Shown one piece after another: positions 12,401-27,400 of a DNA stretch of 64,000 nucleotides. Under the pieces are notes generated by a model. It had not been told where the DNA came from, searched no databases, and worked only from the letters and a program-made list of their open reading frames with translations. Position 1 is the first letter of the stretch. The number at the start of each line of letters is the position of its first letter. The translations under genes were made by a program, and so were the position numbers. The stretch comes from Solen grandis (lineage: Eukaryota > Mollusca > Bivalvia > Adapedonta > Solenidae): NCBI GenBank assembly GCA_021229015.1, contig CM037791.1, positions 52,552,808-52,616,807 on the forward strand, written 5' to 3'.

Positions 12401-15400
12401 ATCATTTTGGTAAAATTTGATGAAAATCCATCTGGTAGTTTCAGAGGAGAAGATTGTTGAAACTGTTGACACACAACAACGAACGATGCATGACGGACAT
12501 TCAAGGGATCACAAAAGCTCATCCACAGCTTTGCTCAGGTGAGCTTAAAAAAGTTAAAACACAATGCTTAATCAATTTCTCCAGAGCTGAAGTTGTTGAA
12601 TGATTTGTTATATTTTTTCATATACAATGTAATCTCCTAATTTTCAAGATATGGTTATGTTTCAAACCCACAAAAATATAATATCACTTTCTAGTAACCT
12701 CATAGTCAAATTTTTTAATTACATATTACAATTTCCTTCAAGACATCAAGTGATGCACTCACTTTGTAAATATGTTTGACATAGTCCTAGTTGCGCCTTC
12801 CTTTCAGGACTAATTTAAACTTCCTATATAAAGTTTGATTGAAATCCATCCAGTAGTTATTGAGAAATAGCGCAGACAAAGAGAGCTCCAGAAAATTCAT
12901 TAAAGGGCAATAACTCAAAGGAAAACCATTCAATTGTAACAACTGTACAATATGCACATCTGTGCTTGCTAGTGAAAATTCCTATGAAGTTGATTCCTTG
13001 AAAACCAAAAGTTTGATTTAAATCCATCCAGTAGTTACTGAGAAAAAGCGCGGACAAAAAAAAACAAGAGGGCCATGATGGCCCTGAATCGCTCACCTGA
13101 GTACCATTGCTTCAACTGATGTCAAGGTTTTTAAACAGACAAGGATTCTGATATAACTTAATCTAAAACATTTTACCCCTGACAATACTACACACCAAAT
13201 ACCTAAGCAATGGGCCATATGGTTTCAGAGAAGACTTGGGCGCAGGGTCATTTATCACCGTAGGGCCAAGACTTTGAAAATCTTTGTAATGAACCATTAG
13301 ATGCTACTACATACCAAAAATCTTAGCTCTAGGCCTTATTGATTCATAGAAGAAGATTTTTTAAGATTTTCCTATTTAACTCTATGTAAAACAAGTGACC
13401 CCTGGTGCGGGGTCATTTATCACCATAGGGCTATGATTTGTACAATCTTGGTAGTGGCCCATAAGATGATGCTACATACCAAATATCTAAGCTCTAGGCC
13501 TTATGGATTCATAGAAGAAGATTTTTTAAGATTTTCCTATATAACTCTATGTAAAACAAGTGACCCCTGGTGCGGGGTCATTTATCACCATAGGGCTATG
13601 ATTTGTACAATCTTGGTAGTGGCCCATAAAATGATGCTTCATACCAAATATCTAAGCTCTAGGCCTTATGCATTCATGGAAGAAGATTTTTTAAGATTTT
13701 CCTATATAACTCTATGTAAAACAAGTGACCCCTGGTGCGGGGTCATTTATCACCATAGGGCTATGATTTGTACAATCTTGGTAGTGGCCCATAAGATGAT
13801 GCTACATACCAAAAATCAAAAGGCTAGGCCTTGTGGTTTCGGAGAAGAAGATTTTTTCAAGTTTTTCCTATATTAGCCTATGTGAAATCAAGTGACCCCT
13901 GGGGCGGGGCCAATTTTGACCCCAGGGTCATAATTTGTACAATCCTGGTAGACAGTCATAAGATCATGCTACATACCAAAAATCAAAAGGCTAGGCCTTG
14001 TGGTTTCAGAGAAGAAGATTTTTTAAATTTTCATTTTTAAAATCTATTTTTAGCTCCTGTGACCTAATTATGCGATGGACCAGAACCATTTATACAACTT
14101 TAGTAGAGCTTCATCCAAGGAACATTCCTGCAAAATATTTTTCAAATTGGCCAAGCCGTTTAGGAGGAGATGTTGTTTGAAGCAATTGTTGACGCCGGAC
14201 GCACGCACGCACGGACGCACGGACGCACGCACGGACGACGGACGACGGACGCCGGACAAAAGGCGATCAGAAAAGCTCACCTTGAGCACGTTGTGCTCAT
14301 GTGAGCTAAAAAGCTACAGGCAGACCAACAGACCATCTGATTGAATGACACACTGACTCCTTTATACCATCACAAACTAAGTTTGTGGGCGATATAATGA
14401 GACAGACAATTATGGTACTGCAAGCTGTAGACAAGTAGCAGGGTATCACACCCAGCCACATTTGTCACATGTAGTTCAATCAAAAACATACAATACATCC
14501 ACAGCAAAATAAAATGGCTGTCGCCACAAACTATGAAAAGGAGATGCCCATTAAAGGAGTGAATTAGACTTTTACAAGGTTTTGAACGTCAAACTTGCAA
14601 ACTGATCTGGTTTTATGCTGTTCGCATAGGTCTTTTCATGGTGTCCTCTATGAGGGAAAGGGTTAACTAGAAAAACAACACAAAAGTTTTTCCTATATTT
14701 CTCCTTTCTTCAGTATATGACAAACAAGAGTGTTCTTTGGAAGACATGTGTCACCTGCTGAAGCGTGACAGAAAAAGTTTGACAGACAGACAGACAGCAG
14801 GTGAAACAAAATTGGTTTTCTAACTGAAACATCCCTATCAGAAGAGTTGAATTGAATTTTAAGTATTTTAATTATACAAGGGTTGAGAGCGCTCTCGCTT
14901 ATTATTTTATGTAAAAAGCTTTTGGTTCAGCTTCAGATGGATGTTAAATTTTACTTCAGAATAATTTAAAGATTCTTTGCATAATGACCCTAAAATGTCC
15001 TCCCTTGATGAAAAGAAAACATACAAGTGTTTAGGCAACCAGGTCATGGTTAGGTCACTAGCCCGAGTCCAGTAGACAGTCTGGTCATGATCTGTACATT
15101 GATCAGTAAACAAGAGCTGACCGGGCACCAGTGGTCAAAGGCTTCCAAAGGAATTCAGCCAAAACGGGTGGATACTGTTTACAGATATGTAAATGTATCT
15201 TACATTTTCTTATTGCTTGAAAAAATTTCATTTTCATAGATTTTTCTGATTAAGAAGTATCAAAGTTAGTTTTACAGACTTAAAATGCCAATTTAAGGGG
15301 ATGTTAAAAGGATTTAGATAGAAATATTGTGGTATGATACCTAGTGCCTGTACAGGGCAAGCTAACATCTTGTCATATGAAGTTTAACAAGAAGACCATG

Positions 15401-18400
15401 AAGGCCCTGTACCTCTCCCCTGATAACAATTTTAATGTGATCACTATTTAGAAGGCAGTACTAGGTCCAAACCTAACAATCCTTGTTTTGTGAATTAAAT
15501 TTATTTGAAAAATTTCGTTATCCAAGGAACAGCTGTAACAAAATATTTCAGAATCTGGACAATTAAAATGTTGGAGAAGATTTTAAATTTTTCATCTGAT
15601 TTTTTTCTCCATTGCTATAACAATTAGATGTCTGCATGGAATTAGAAAAACATGAACAACTTTGAAAGGGCATCAATATAATCAAGCAGATGTCCAAGGA
15701 ACATTCATCAACATTGGCCTTGAATTTATGCAGAGATATTTAACCCTTTCCCTCATAGAGGAAACCATGAAAAGACCTATGCTAACAACATAAAACCAGA
15801 TCAGCCTGCGAGTGATCAGGTTTTATGCTGAGGATTTTGTAATTAAATTTGGTAAGGTTTAACTGTGGTTTTCTGCAGATCAGGCTTTATGTGGTACCTA
15901 TTGAGTGCGTCAAAATGAGTCTATATGAGGGAAAGGGTTAAAGTTAACTACAGATGCCAGATGTAGGATGGACACAAGAGGATGACTAGCTACAATATAG
16001 CTCACTATGAGGACCATGGAAACCGAAATCCATTGAACAAAGCAAATCCACCAAAACATTTAACAATATTATACAACTGATAAAGGAATTTAACCAGTAT
16101 CAAGAAATTTCACAGAACGTTTTCCAACAATAAGCTGTTGACAACCTTTAGTGTTTTGATTTCAATGTTGAAGCCATACAAAATTTAAGTGACTTGGACT
16201 TTACCACAACTCTGACCACTGAGTTTTCAAACTGTTTCTGACATAGGGTCATATAAATCAATGATCTATTGGGGACATCAAGTGGGGATATTCAGAGGAC
16301 CATCTAAGGGGACATTTTTTGTGGATATCTAGAGTGGATATATATCAATGCTGTTATCTAGTGTTGACATTTATGCAGTTCTGAAGGCAATATTTTTCAC
16401 AAATTGGCAATTAATGAGGCTTTTTTGGCTTTATTACATCAACATTAACTGGGTTCCAGTGGTTGGAGCAGCAGCCCTGTCACTGGGATGTAATGGGTTC
16501 ATTCCTCAGTCACAATATACTAAAGTCATATAAATGACGTCAATATAGGTCCCTTGCTTGTCCAATGATTCAGGTAGAATTTAAAAAGGCAGGACGGCAC
16601 ACTGTGTCAGGGGAGTAATGGTTGCAGGTGGGTGTGTCAGATCAGAATCATGTCTCTTGTCTAGAGTAAGGCAGCACATGCAGACAAAGTCCCATACTGA
16701 CTGACCAGTTGTCAATCTAACATGAAAATCAAGCAAACAAAAAACAACATTACAGTGTATCCAACAACAGAAAAACAATAACAAAACTCCACTGACCTGT
16801 TGTATGTTGTACCACGTGGCTGTACTGGCTCATCCTATGCCTGTCCCTCCACTCCCAAGGAGGAAGACCCAGTCACCAGTCTAGATACCAGTCACACTGC
16901 CAGTATACTCTCAGGCTCACCAAGATCTGTACGGACCACTTTTAGGCTGATCTGGATTTACACTGGTCACTTCTTATCATACTGGGAAAGTAGCACTTCC
17001 AGGCTGATTTTGATTTGTACCGGTCACTTCTCGTTGTACTGGGAAAGTAACACTTTCAGGCTGATCTGGATTTGCTCTGGTCATTTCTTATCATACTAGG
17101 GAAGTAACACTTGTAAGCTGATCTGGATTTGCTTTGGTCACTTCTTATCATACTGGGGAAAGTAACACTTTCAGGCTGATCCAATTTTTCAGAGTATAAG
17201 ATCTAAACACTGTACAAGCCTAGGTGGTTGACAAGCACGCCACGTCAAAACTAGCAGGTGGGACTGCTCAAAAGGTCCAGTCCACAGAAAGTCTGGCGAG
17301 TTATCTTAACAGGCACTGTTTGAACAGCCCTCTCCACCAATCACAGTAAGGATGCTGGAAACAACTGAGATGCTGCATGTTGCCATAGCAACAAGAATCA
17401 AAACAAGAAACAAAATCCTGGTGACATTTGGTGAATCAATGCCCTCTCCTCCTGATGGCTGTATTACTCCATTCCTCTATGCTTACCACATTTTCGGTCT
17501 GTGGTTACGGCAGCAAGTCAATTAATTTACTCAGATTTATGATTCCTTAAACATTGTTCTCTTAACATTTTGGACATGTTGCATTAGGCAGATAGTCATG
17601 TGCAGGTTTTCCAAATTTTTAATGAATTGAAGGAAGGAACAGCCAATCAGAAACACAGGGGCTTGAAGTTCCATATGATTCACCCCAAGCAACTTTCAAG
17701 CCCCTGTGATCAGCAGCTTGCTGCTTTTTCTGGTTCTCTGCTTTGAAATTTAGCAAAATACATACCTGGCAACCATTTATTATTATTAGCCCAATTAATA
17801 TACTGGCCTACAAATTTGGTTTGCAATTCAGCATATGAAGCAATCAACATATAACTATTTAGAAAAGAATCTGTATAAAAATTTTGATGCAATCTGTTCA
17901 TATGTACACACAATATTCAACAACACTTGCAAGCATGTGCCAACAATTCTCGAGAGCTAAATTCATACTTTACAGTAAGTTCATTCCACAGTTTTTTGGT
18001 AAATTTATTATCCTGGGACCAAGACTCAAACAAAACAGCTGGTGGTTAAGCAATGACCCGTTAATAAACTGTGCAAGCCTTCCTTTTCAAAGGAAGTTTT
18101 ATTCCTGCTTCCCTCTACAAGCACTTTTTCAGGCTGCAGTATGATATTTCCAGTTTTAGTCTTAACTTTTTTTTAAGTCAATTGGAAAATAATATTAATC
18201 CATCTGGACTGTTCTTGAGTTAGACTAGTTCTTTACAGCTTGGAAGGCCATGAAAAACTTCTTGCCATCAAAGACGTTCGAACCTGCAAGCTACAGGTCT
18301 GCTATCATGTATATGTTAACAATGGTCCAAGGTGAATTTTCCAATGTTTATGCAATTTTTCTTGTCAAGCTTGCTATATAAAGACCATGACAAGAACTCA

Positions 18401-21400
18401 CATATTTACTCATTCATGAGTGAGATATTTTGTGAGCTTGACTTTTGATTCACAACTGGGGCTGTAATGAGATATAGAGCCATGAATACCAAAATCAATT
18501 CATGACAATAAATATTTTGTGGAGACAAAATGGAATAGAGTTGATTTCTGAATCCTTACAACTATTAAGTTTGATTTACATAATCAATTGCAAGATACTG
18601 TTATTTCATACAAAATACAATAAATAACTCAAATGAATGGATAAAACAAATGAAAAACTAAAACATTTCCCAATTGTGAATTAATTCAAATGCTTTGGTG
18701 CATTATATCATGTCATAAAACGCCTGCTTCTGAAGAGGTAATGCTATGCAGATTTTTGTGGCTTCAACATGCATATTTAATGAGGAAAAGTATTCATAAA
18801 ATTTTACTTACCGGGGTATATTAGATCCTTAAGAACTATTCATAAATATTCAGTTCTTCAAATTACCACACTGGGTGCACCAAACATTCATGTGTCTCTT
18901 TACAGTCTATGAATATTATTTGTGAGGAGTCAGATTTACTTAATAATCTGATGATTTTCTTGAAATTCATTTTTCAATCTTAACAGATTGTGTCATTATC
19001 ATTAGTTTCATACTCCCTGCATTAAAGCAGAGAAGAGAGGCGAACTGCACACACAGAGTTTCAATGGGTTTTACTGTCTGGTTCCCAATCATACTCAAGA
19101 TTACATAGGGTACAGGGAAGAAGCTCAAGCCAAGAACCAGATAATCAAACTTTATGAAATATAATGTGTGAACAACTCGCCTATCGTCTGACAGGTTTTT
19201 TCCCCCCATTTTGACAACCGATATTGGGTCATTTTCCCAATTGCAAAAAGTTGTTTTTTTCTCCAATTTCATGGAGAAAATTCCCCATTCAAGGAACAAA
19301 AAAAAGGGGGAAAAAAATATCACCAATTTTACAATATGTTTGGGGTTGAATGTAGTGAGTCCTAATGATACAAGGGTTGAATGAACCAAATATTTATTTG
19401 TTTTGTTTTGTTTTATTTGATATAAATAATATGGTGCAAGTTTTTTTCCCAATTTTGTCTAAAACAACACAAAAATTCCCAATTCTGGGGGTCAGGTCAT
19501 GTTCACAATTTGGTGAGAAAAAAACCTGGGTCAGTGGGCCGCAGCTCAATATACAGCCGCAGCTCAATATACAGTCATTGTTTAATAATAGCTGTTTGTT
19601 TTTATAACAAATGAATTAAAAAATGTAGAATGCAATACATTAAATGTCAGTCAATCAGATTTTTTTTTAAACAAAACTTAAAGAGGTATAAATACTGTTT
19701 CTCTATGTATACTAAGGTACCAAATCATGTGTGATGTGTAAAAAACTTGTACATAAAATGAAAACAGTTCTTTAAACAAGAGGGCCATGATGGCCCTGAA
19801 TCGCTTCTCTATGTTTAACAGACAAGGATTTCTGATATAACTTAATCTAAACATTTTACCTGACAATACTACACACCAAATATCTAAGCAATGGCACATA
19901 TGGTTTCAGAGAAGACTTGGCGCAGGGTCATTTATCACGAGGGCCAAGACTTTGAAATATCTTTGTAAGAACCATTAGATGCTACTACTACCAAATATCT
20001 TAGCTCTAGGCCTTATGCATTCATAAAGAAGATTTTTAAGATTTTCCTATTTAACTCTATGTAAAACAAGTGACCCTGGTGGGGTCATTTATCACCATAG
20101 GCTTGATTTGTACAATCTGGATGGCCCATAAGATGATCTTCATACCAATATCTAAGCCTAGGCCTTAGCATTCCATGGAAGAAGATTTTTAGATTTCCTA
20201 TAAACTCTGTGTAAACAGTGACCCCTTGTGCGGGTCATTTATCACCATAGGCATGATTTGTACATCTTGGTATGGGCCCCTAAGATGATGCTTCATACCA
20301 AATATCTAACTCTAGCCTTATGATCATGGAAGAAGATTATTTAAGATTTCCTATTTAACTCTATGTAAAACAAGTGACCCTGGTGCGGGTCATTAATCCA
20401 TAGGCTATGATTTGTACAATCTTGGTAGTGCCCATAAATATGCTACATACCAAAATATCTAAGCTCTAGGCCTTATGGATTCATAGAAGAAGATTTTTAA
20501 GATTTCCTATTTAACTCTATGTAAACAAGTGACCCTGGTGCGGGTCATTTATCACCATAGGCTATGATTGTACAAACTGTATGGCCATAAGATGATGCTT
20601 CATACCAAATATCTAAGCTCTAGGCCTTATGCATTCATGGAAGAAGATTTTTTAAGATTTTCCTATATAACTCTGTGTAAAACAAGTGACCCCTTGTGCG
20701 GGGTCATTTATCACCATAGGGCTATGATTTGTACAATCTTGGTAGTGGCCCATAAGATGATGCTTCATACCAAATATCTAAGCTCTAGGCCTTATGCATT
20801 CATGGAAGAAGATTTTTTAAGATTTTCCTATTTAACTCTATGTAAAACAAGTGACCCCTGGTGCGGGGTCATTTATCACCATAGGGCTATGATTTGTACA
20901 ATCTTGGTAGTGGCCCATAAGATGATGCTACATACCAAAATATCTAAGCTCTAGGCCTTATGGATTCATAGAAGAAGATTTTTTAAGATTTTCCTATATA
21001 ACTCTATGTAAAACAAGTGACCCCTGGTGCGGGGTCATTTATCACCATAGGGCTATGATTTGTACAATCTTGGTAGTGGCCCATAAGATGATGCTACATA
21101 CCAAATATCTAAGCTCTAGGCCTTGCAGTTTTGCAGAAGAAGATTTTCAAAGTTTGCATTTTTAAAATCTATTTTTAGCTCCTGTGACCTAATTATGCAA
21201 TGGACCAGAACCATTTATACAACTTTAGTAGAGCTTCATCCAAGGAACATTCCTGCAAAATATTTTTCAAATTGGCCAAGCCGTTTAGGAGGAGATGTTG
21301 TTTGAAGCAATTGTTGACGGCGGACGCACGCACGGACGACGGACAAAAGGCGATCAGAAAAGCTCACCTTGAGCACGTTGTGCTCATGTGAGCTAAAAAT

Positions 21401-24400
21401 TGCACATTTTAGATTGTGCAAGGAGGAAAGTTTGTTTTTTTTCTTGTTTTTTTTTTCTTTTAAATCAACAGCATGAGGTATTCCAATAACATTTTGTGTG
21501 TTTTTAGGGGGAGGGGGGAGCTCAAGGGTGACAACTTATAAATAGCTTTTATTTTTCTAAAAAAGAGTTGTCTTTCTTTTTTAATGCTTGGAGATGTAAG
21601 CACAACCCCTAGAATTCAGTAAGAGGTGTCTGCCACAGAGAGGTCCCCTACCAGAGGTTAAAACAGTAGACTGGGGACTCACCCATGTTTGGCCAGGGAG
21701 GCAATGCTGTCGTCACTGCCCGCCCGCAGTAGCTCCTTGGCATACTTCTCCTTGTACATCTCCCTGGAACAACAACAACAACACAGTGGAGCCTTAATTT
21801 GAACCATATTGTAGAAACATCAGCATGATAATGGAGGAAGTAATAATTTACCACTGTACACTGTTATAACAACTGGTGAATTGCATAATGCATCTTTCTT
21901 TTGTTTATTTCCACTTCATTTACTTGTTTACCATGTCCAAAAAAAAAACAAGATATAGAGAGATAAATCCGAATCCTCTTGAACTATAGTGATTTATCAC
22001 ACTACATTAACACTGGTATTTTTAGAAGATTATAAAAGTTGAGCAATATATTCATATTTCTGTTTTCAAAAACAAAATTTTTAATACTCTGAACTGTAAA
22101 AAGAGTTTATCTTGTAAATTAAGATTTCACAAATGATGAGTTTATTGATTGTCTGCTATCAGGATGCACTTTAATCAGTTCTGGCTAAAAGTACAGACAG
22201 CCAAGAAGATTTTATCTGTGAGTCACTTATATATAATAGGCCATTTGCAGATATATAAATCTGATGGGAATAGAATAAACTTTGTATGAAGTGTCATAAT
22301 CAAGGTCCGGTATGATATCATTACAATTGACGTACACTTATCAGTAAGAACATTCTTCATGCTTACGCGGGGCTTTCCCTTGATATTTTCAAATGGGAGA
22401 CAAATGACCCCTTGATAATTATATAGACAAAGAGACAAATTTTGAAATATTCAGGGGTCATTTATGCAATCTGAGAGTCAAAATGGGCAATTTAGTGCAC
22501 CAGGGAAAACCCTGGTTACATCATCATTTATATTCCCTACCATATCCTTAAGTGTATCCAAGTGTAAGGTATTTATTTATGTTAATCTAAGGAAATAAAA
22601 CTGACCCTTTTCCTTATACATGTTAAACTGCAATCAAAGATAAATTCAAAAGCTTACTGTCCACAGATCATCAGCATAGACAGGCAAGTGAAAATTAGTC
22701 CAGGGTGAGAGAAAAATCTGAACATTTCTTTATCATTCTCTTGATTTTACTATCTCAAATTTTGGAAAGGCTAATATATATTACTTATTAGGGCTGGGGT
22801 ATTTTCAGTTATGTGTTATACAAGTGGGATATTCTCTCTTTCTTTCTCTCCAATTGGAAGGGGTGAACACCTACTATTATCAGTACATGGGCCAGACAAT
22901 GACTTGTATACAGGGTTCTCCTGCACTTATTATTTTTAGTCTTGGGCTCCAATTTCTGAAACAAGAGGTCCAAGATGGCCCTGTGTCGCTCATCTGATTA
23001 AGATGGCTGTGTTAGGCATAATGACAAAAAATCTGGCATCTAAAGTGTTTTTCTAACATTTGACTAAGTGACCTACATATTGATCCTACCTGAATTTGCA
23101 CTACACTGGGAATTCATGCAGTCATCATTCATATCAAGTTTAATGAAGACTGGGAAATAAATGTAGACCTCTAGAGTGTTCACAAGATTTTTCTAAGATT
23201 TGACCTGGTGACCTAGTTTTTGAACCCATGTGACTCATTTTCTAACTCATCCAATATATCAATGAGACAAACATCCTGACCAAATCTATTGAAGATTGGG
23301 CTAAAACTGTGGCCTCTAGAGAGTTCACAAGGTTTTTCTTAGATTTGACCGGTGACCTAGTTTTTGACCCATGACCATTTCTACTCATCAAATATCATGA
23401 GACAAACATCCTGACCAATTTTGAAGATTGGGCTAAAACTGTGGCCTCTAGAGAGTTCACAAGGTTTTTTTAAGATTTGACCTGGTGACCTAGATCTTGA
23501 CCCCACATGACCCAATTTCAAACTCATCCGAGATATCATGTAGCCACACATCCTGACCAAGTTTCATGAAGATTGGGCCAAAGTTGTGGCCTCTAGACTG
23601 TTCACAAGGTTTTTCTCAGATTTGACCTAGTGACCTAGTTTTTGACCCCACATGACCCAATTTCGAACTCATCCGAGATATCATGTAGACAAACATCCTG
23701 ACCAAGTTTCATGAAGATTGGGCCAAAACTGTGGCCTCTAGAGTGTTCACAAGCAATTGTTGACGACGGGACGACGGACGACGGACAACGGATAAAAGGC
23801 GATCACAAAAGCTCACCCGAGCACAAGTGCTAATAAAAAAGCATCTGATTTTTCTGAACATTTTTAACATGACTACATAAGAGGACTGCAACTTATTGAC
23901 AAATCTTTGTTCAAGACTCCAATTTTTAGAATCCTAGTGAAAGTCAGCCTGGACCACCATAATACTGCGCAACCTGTCAGACTGAAAACTAGATCACATA
24001 AATCTCTAATGGAAAAACAATCTATTTATATATATACATGTATATCTTTATACACCATATCTGAGTTGAACAGAATCTAAGATTGTAGAATAAATAAATA
24101 GCCAACATTTTCATAAAATCAGGTTTTCCCACATTAGTGTAATGTCACTGAGTAATACTGGTCTTTTCTGCACATTTTGAGAAAATTGCAATCTTGGAAT
24201 TGGGATTTTTTTGGGGTGAAAACTAGACTACTTGGGAAAAATTCACTAAATTACCTACTTTTTTTTTAAATCATTTTTGTGTTTTAGATTTCTTGCATAA
24301 TGTTCATTATGAAATAAAATTAATCAGCTCTAGAAGGGAATTAAGTTACACACAAAAAAGTTTTTTTGTTTTTTTTTTACTTAAAATTATATAATCTATT

Positions 24401-27400
24401 TTCACTTACCATTCTGTGTGCAGCCAATTAAAAAGGAATATGTTCCAATCATGTGTCGTGACATTTTCACTCATTTTGTATGCAGTCAATTAAAATTTCA
24501 AGTTTTCAGAAGTGAAAGAAAATCCGGGAGAACCAATGACATTTTGAACAAGAGGGCCAAGATGGCCCTTGATCGCTCACCTGAGAAAGATGATTGCTCA
24601 AGAAATAAAGATGCTAGAGTGTAAAAGTGAAATCTGGCCTTTTTATGGTGAAAAGGGCATAACTCCTAAATTAACTTGTCAATATCAGTTATAATTGAAC
24701 CCGATTGCGAAATTATGGGCATAAGCATTGCCATAAAGTTTGAAGATGATTGCTTAAAAGATGAAGATACTAAATTGTAAACAAAGTGAAATCTGGCATT
24801 TTTTTATATCAAAAGGGGCTTAACTCTTGACCTAATTGACCAATCTCAGCCATATTCGAACTTAATTGAGACATTATGTTCATAAGCATTGCCATAAAGT
24901 TTGAAGATGATTGCTCAAAAGATGAAGATGCTAGAGTGTAAACAAAGTGAAATCTTGCATTTTTTTAATATTAAAAGGGGCATAACTCTTGACCTAATTG
25001 ACGAATCTTAGCCATAATCGAACTCAATCGAAACCTTATGGTCATAAGCATTGCCATAAAGTTTGAAGATGATTGCTCAAAAGATGCAGATGCTAGAGTG
25101 TAAACAACGTGAAATATGGCATTTTTTTAATATTAAAAGGGGAATAACTCCTGACCTAATTGACGGATCTCAGCCATAATCGAACTCAATCGAGACATTA
25201 TGGTCATAAACATTGTCTTAAAGTTTGAAGATGATTGCTCAAGAAATAAAGATGACAGTGTAAACACTAAAAATTGTTGACGCCGCACGACGGACGACGG
25301 ACGCTCACGGGATCACAATAGCTCACCCTGAGCTTTGCTCAGGTGAGCTAAAAATTCATTTCTCACTGATGTTTATTTACATGGTTTGAAAAAATTGTGC
25401 ATCTACTCTGTAAAATACTAAAGAAATGTACTATGCAATTTATAAAAAACATGTCTTATAGCTTATATTCACAAAATAATAACCATTTCTTAAACAAAGT
25501 TGGCATTTCACCTACCTGAAATTTTTCCAATTCTGCAGTTAATTTGCAGGCTTTTATGCAAAATTAGAAAATATATTGAGAAAATTCCAAATGAGTAGAT
25601 CTAATCAAGCTTGTTTCTTTTTGCTTTCTTTCATTTTTCCTACTCCAGAGCAAATGTTTTAATGCTAATTAGATTTGTTGTTGTTTTTTGTTGGTTATGA
25701 GAATTATGCTATTTCCTTTAAAATAAAACTTTTCCATCTATCCTTGTTGTTTGGTCATGTCCATTTGAATTTCAAAGTAATTTAACCTCAGATTAATTGT
25801 GATTATTGCATATTTAATTATTTAACCCTTTCCCTCATAGAGGATACCATGAAAAGACCTATGCAAACAGCATAAAACCAGATCAGCCTGCGAGTAACTC
25901 GCAGGCTGATCAGGTTTTATGCTGTTCGCTGCTCCTCAGTGGTCTGGTAATGAGGATTTTACAATTAAATTTGGTAAGGTTTGAGTTTGGCTTTCTGCAG
26001 ATCAGGCTTTATGTGGTACTTACTGAATGCGTCAAAATGAGTCTATATGAGGGAAAGGGTTAAACCATGGTAGGTCAACTGCCACAGCTTTCAATGCAGG
26101 CAACTACCCGACTTGGCAAATGTTTGTCAATCAAATTGAATCAATGAAAGTAGCTATTTGGGATTTTTTAAGCCAGAATTGGGATTTTTTTAATAGAATT
26201 GGGGGGAAAAAAATTAATTTCTCGTGGGGAATGGGTCCGTTTACCGGACCCATGGATATGCCAGAAAAAGGCCTGTTATAAGAATAGAAGCTTGCTTATA
26301 ATATAATGCAAATAATAATTTTGTGATAATTTAAACTGCAGTGTTTTATTTTTCACTTTGGGGGGAAAAGGGGTTCAGGCCCATAGGAGGGGAAAACAAG
26401 AGGGCCAAGATGGCCCTGTGTCACTCACCTGAGTAAGATTGCTGTGTTAGGCATGACAAAAAATGTGGCATCTAAAGTGTTTTTCTAACATCTGACAAAG
26501 TGACCTAGATTTTGATCCTACCTGAAATTGCACTCAACTGGGAATTCATGTTGTCATCATATTTATCAAGTTTAATAAAAACTGGTACAAAAATGTAGGC
26601 CCCTAGAGTGTTCACAAGATTTTTCTAAAATTTGCCCTGGTGACCTACTTTTTGACCCCATGTGGCCAAGTTTTGAATTCATCCAAGATTTGAGTTAAAC
26701 AAACTTTTTTACCAAGTTAAATTAAGGTTAGGCTGACCAAATCTAATGAAGATTGGGCTAAAAATGTTGCCTCTAGAGTGTTCACAAGGATTTTCTAAGA
26801 TTTGACCTGGTGATCTAGTTTTTGACCCCACGTGACCCATTTTCGAACTTATCCATGATATCATGTAGACAAACATCCTGACCAAATCTAATAAGATTAG
26901 GCTAAAACTGTGCCTCTAGAGTGTTCACAAGGATTTTCTAAGATTTAACCTGGTGACCTAGTTTTTGACCCCATGTGACTCATTTTCGAACTCATTCCAG
27001 GTATCATGTAGACAAACACCCTGACCAAATCTAATGAAAATTGGGCTAAAAATGTGGCCTCTAGAGTGTTCACAAGGTTTTTCTCCGATTTGACCTGGTG
27101 ACCTAGTTGTTGACCCCATTTTCGAACTCGTCCGAGATATCATGTAGACAACCATCCTGACAAAGTTTCATGAAGATTAGGCCAAAACTATGGCCTCTAG
27201 AGTGTTCACAAGCAATTATTCACAACGGACAATGCACAACGGACGGCGGACAAAAAGCGGTCATAAAAGCTCACCCTTCAGATGAGCTAAAAAGTGTGCA
27301 AATAAGCTAAGAGTGGAATTCTTCTACTATGTATAATATAGGTGTTTCATTGTATTTTACTCTTATTTAATGAGGTTTTATTGCATAAATGAATAATAAG

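Noticed and set aside
13433..13876. 147-residue plus-strand ORF with repeated peptide units
   Set aside because: It is created by the 165-bp satellite (divisible by three). The same peptide appears in the array at 20568-20954.
16800..17099. 99-residue plus-strand ORF
   Set aside because: Its second half is the 57-bp minisatellite in frame; the first half lacks support.
18967..19452. 161-residue minus-strand ORF
   Set aside because: Composition follows A/T and G runs; no domain, no splice context, and no codon bias like the accepted exons.
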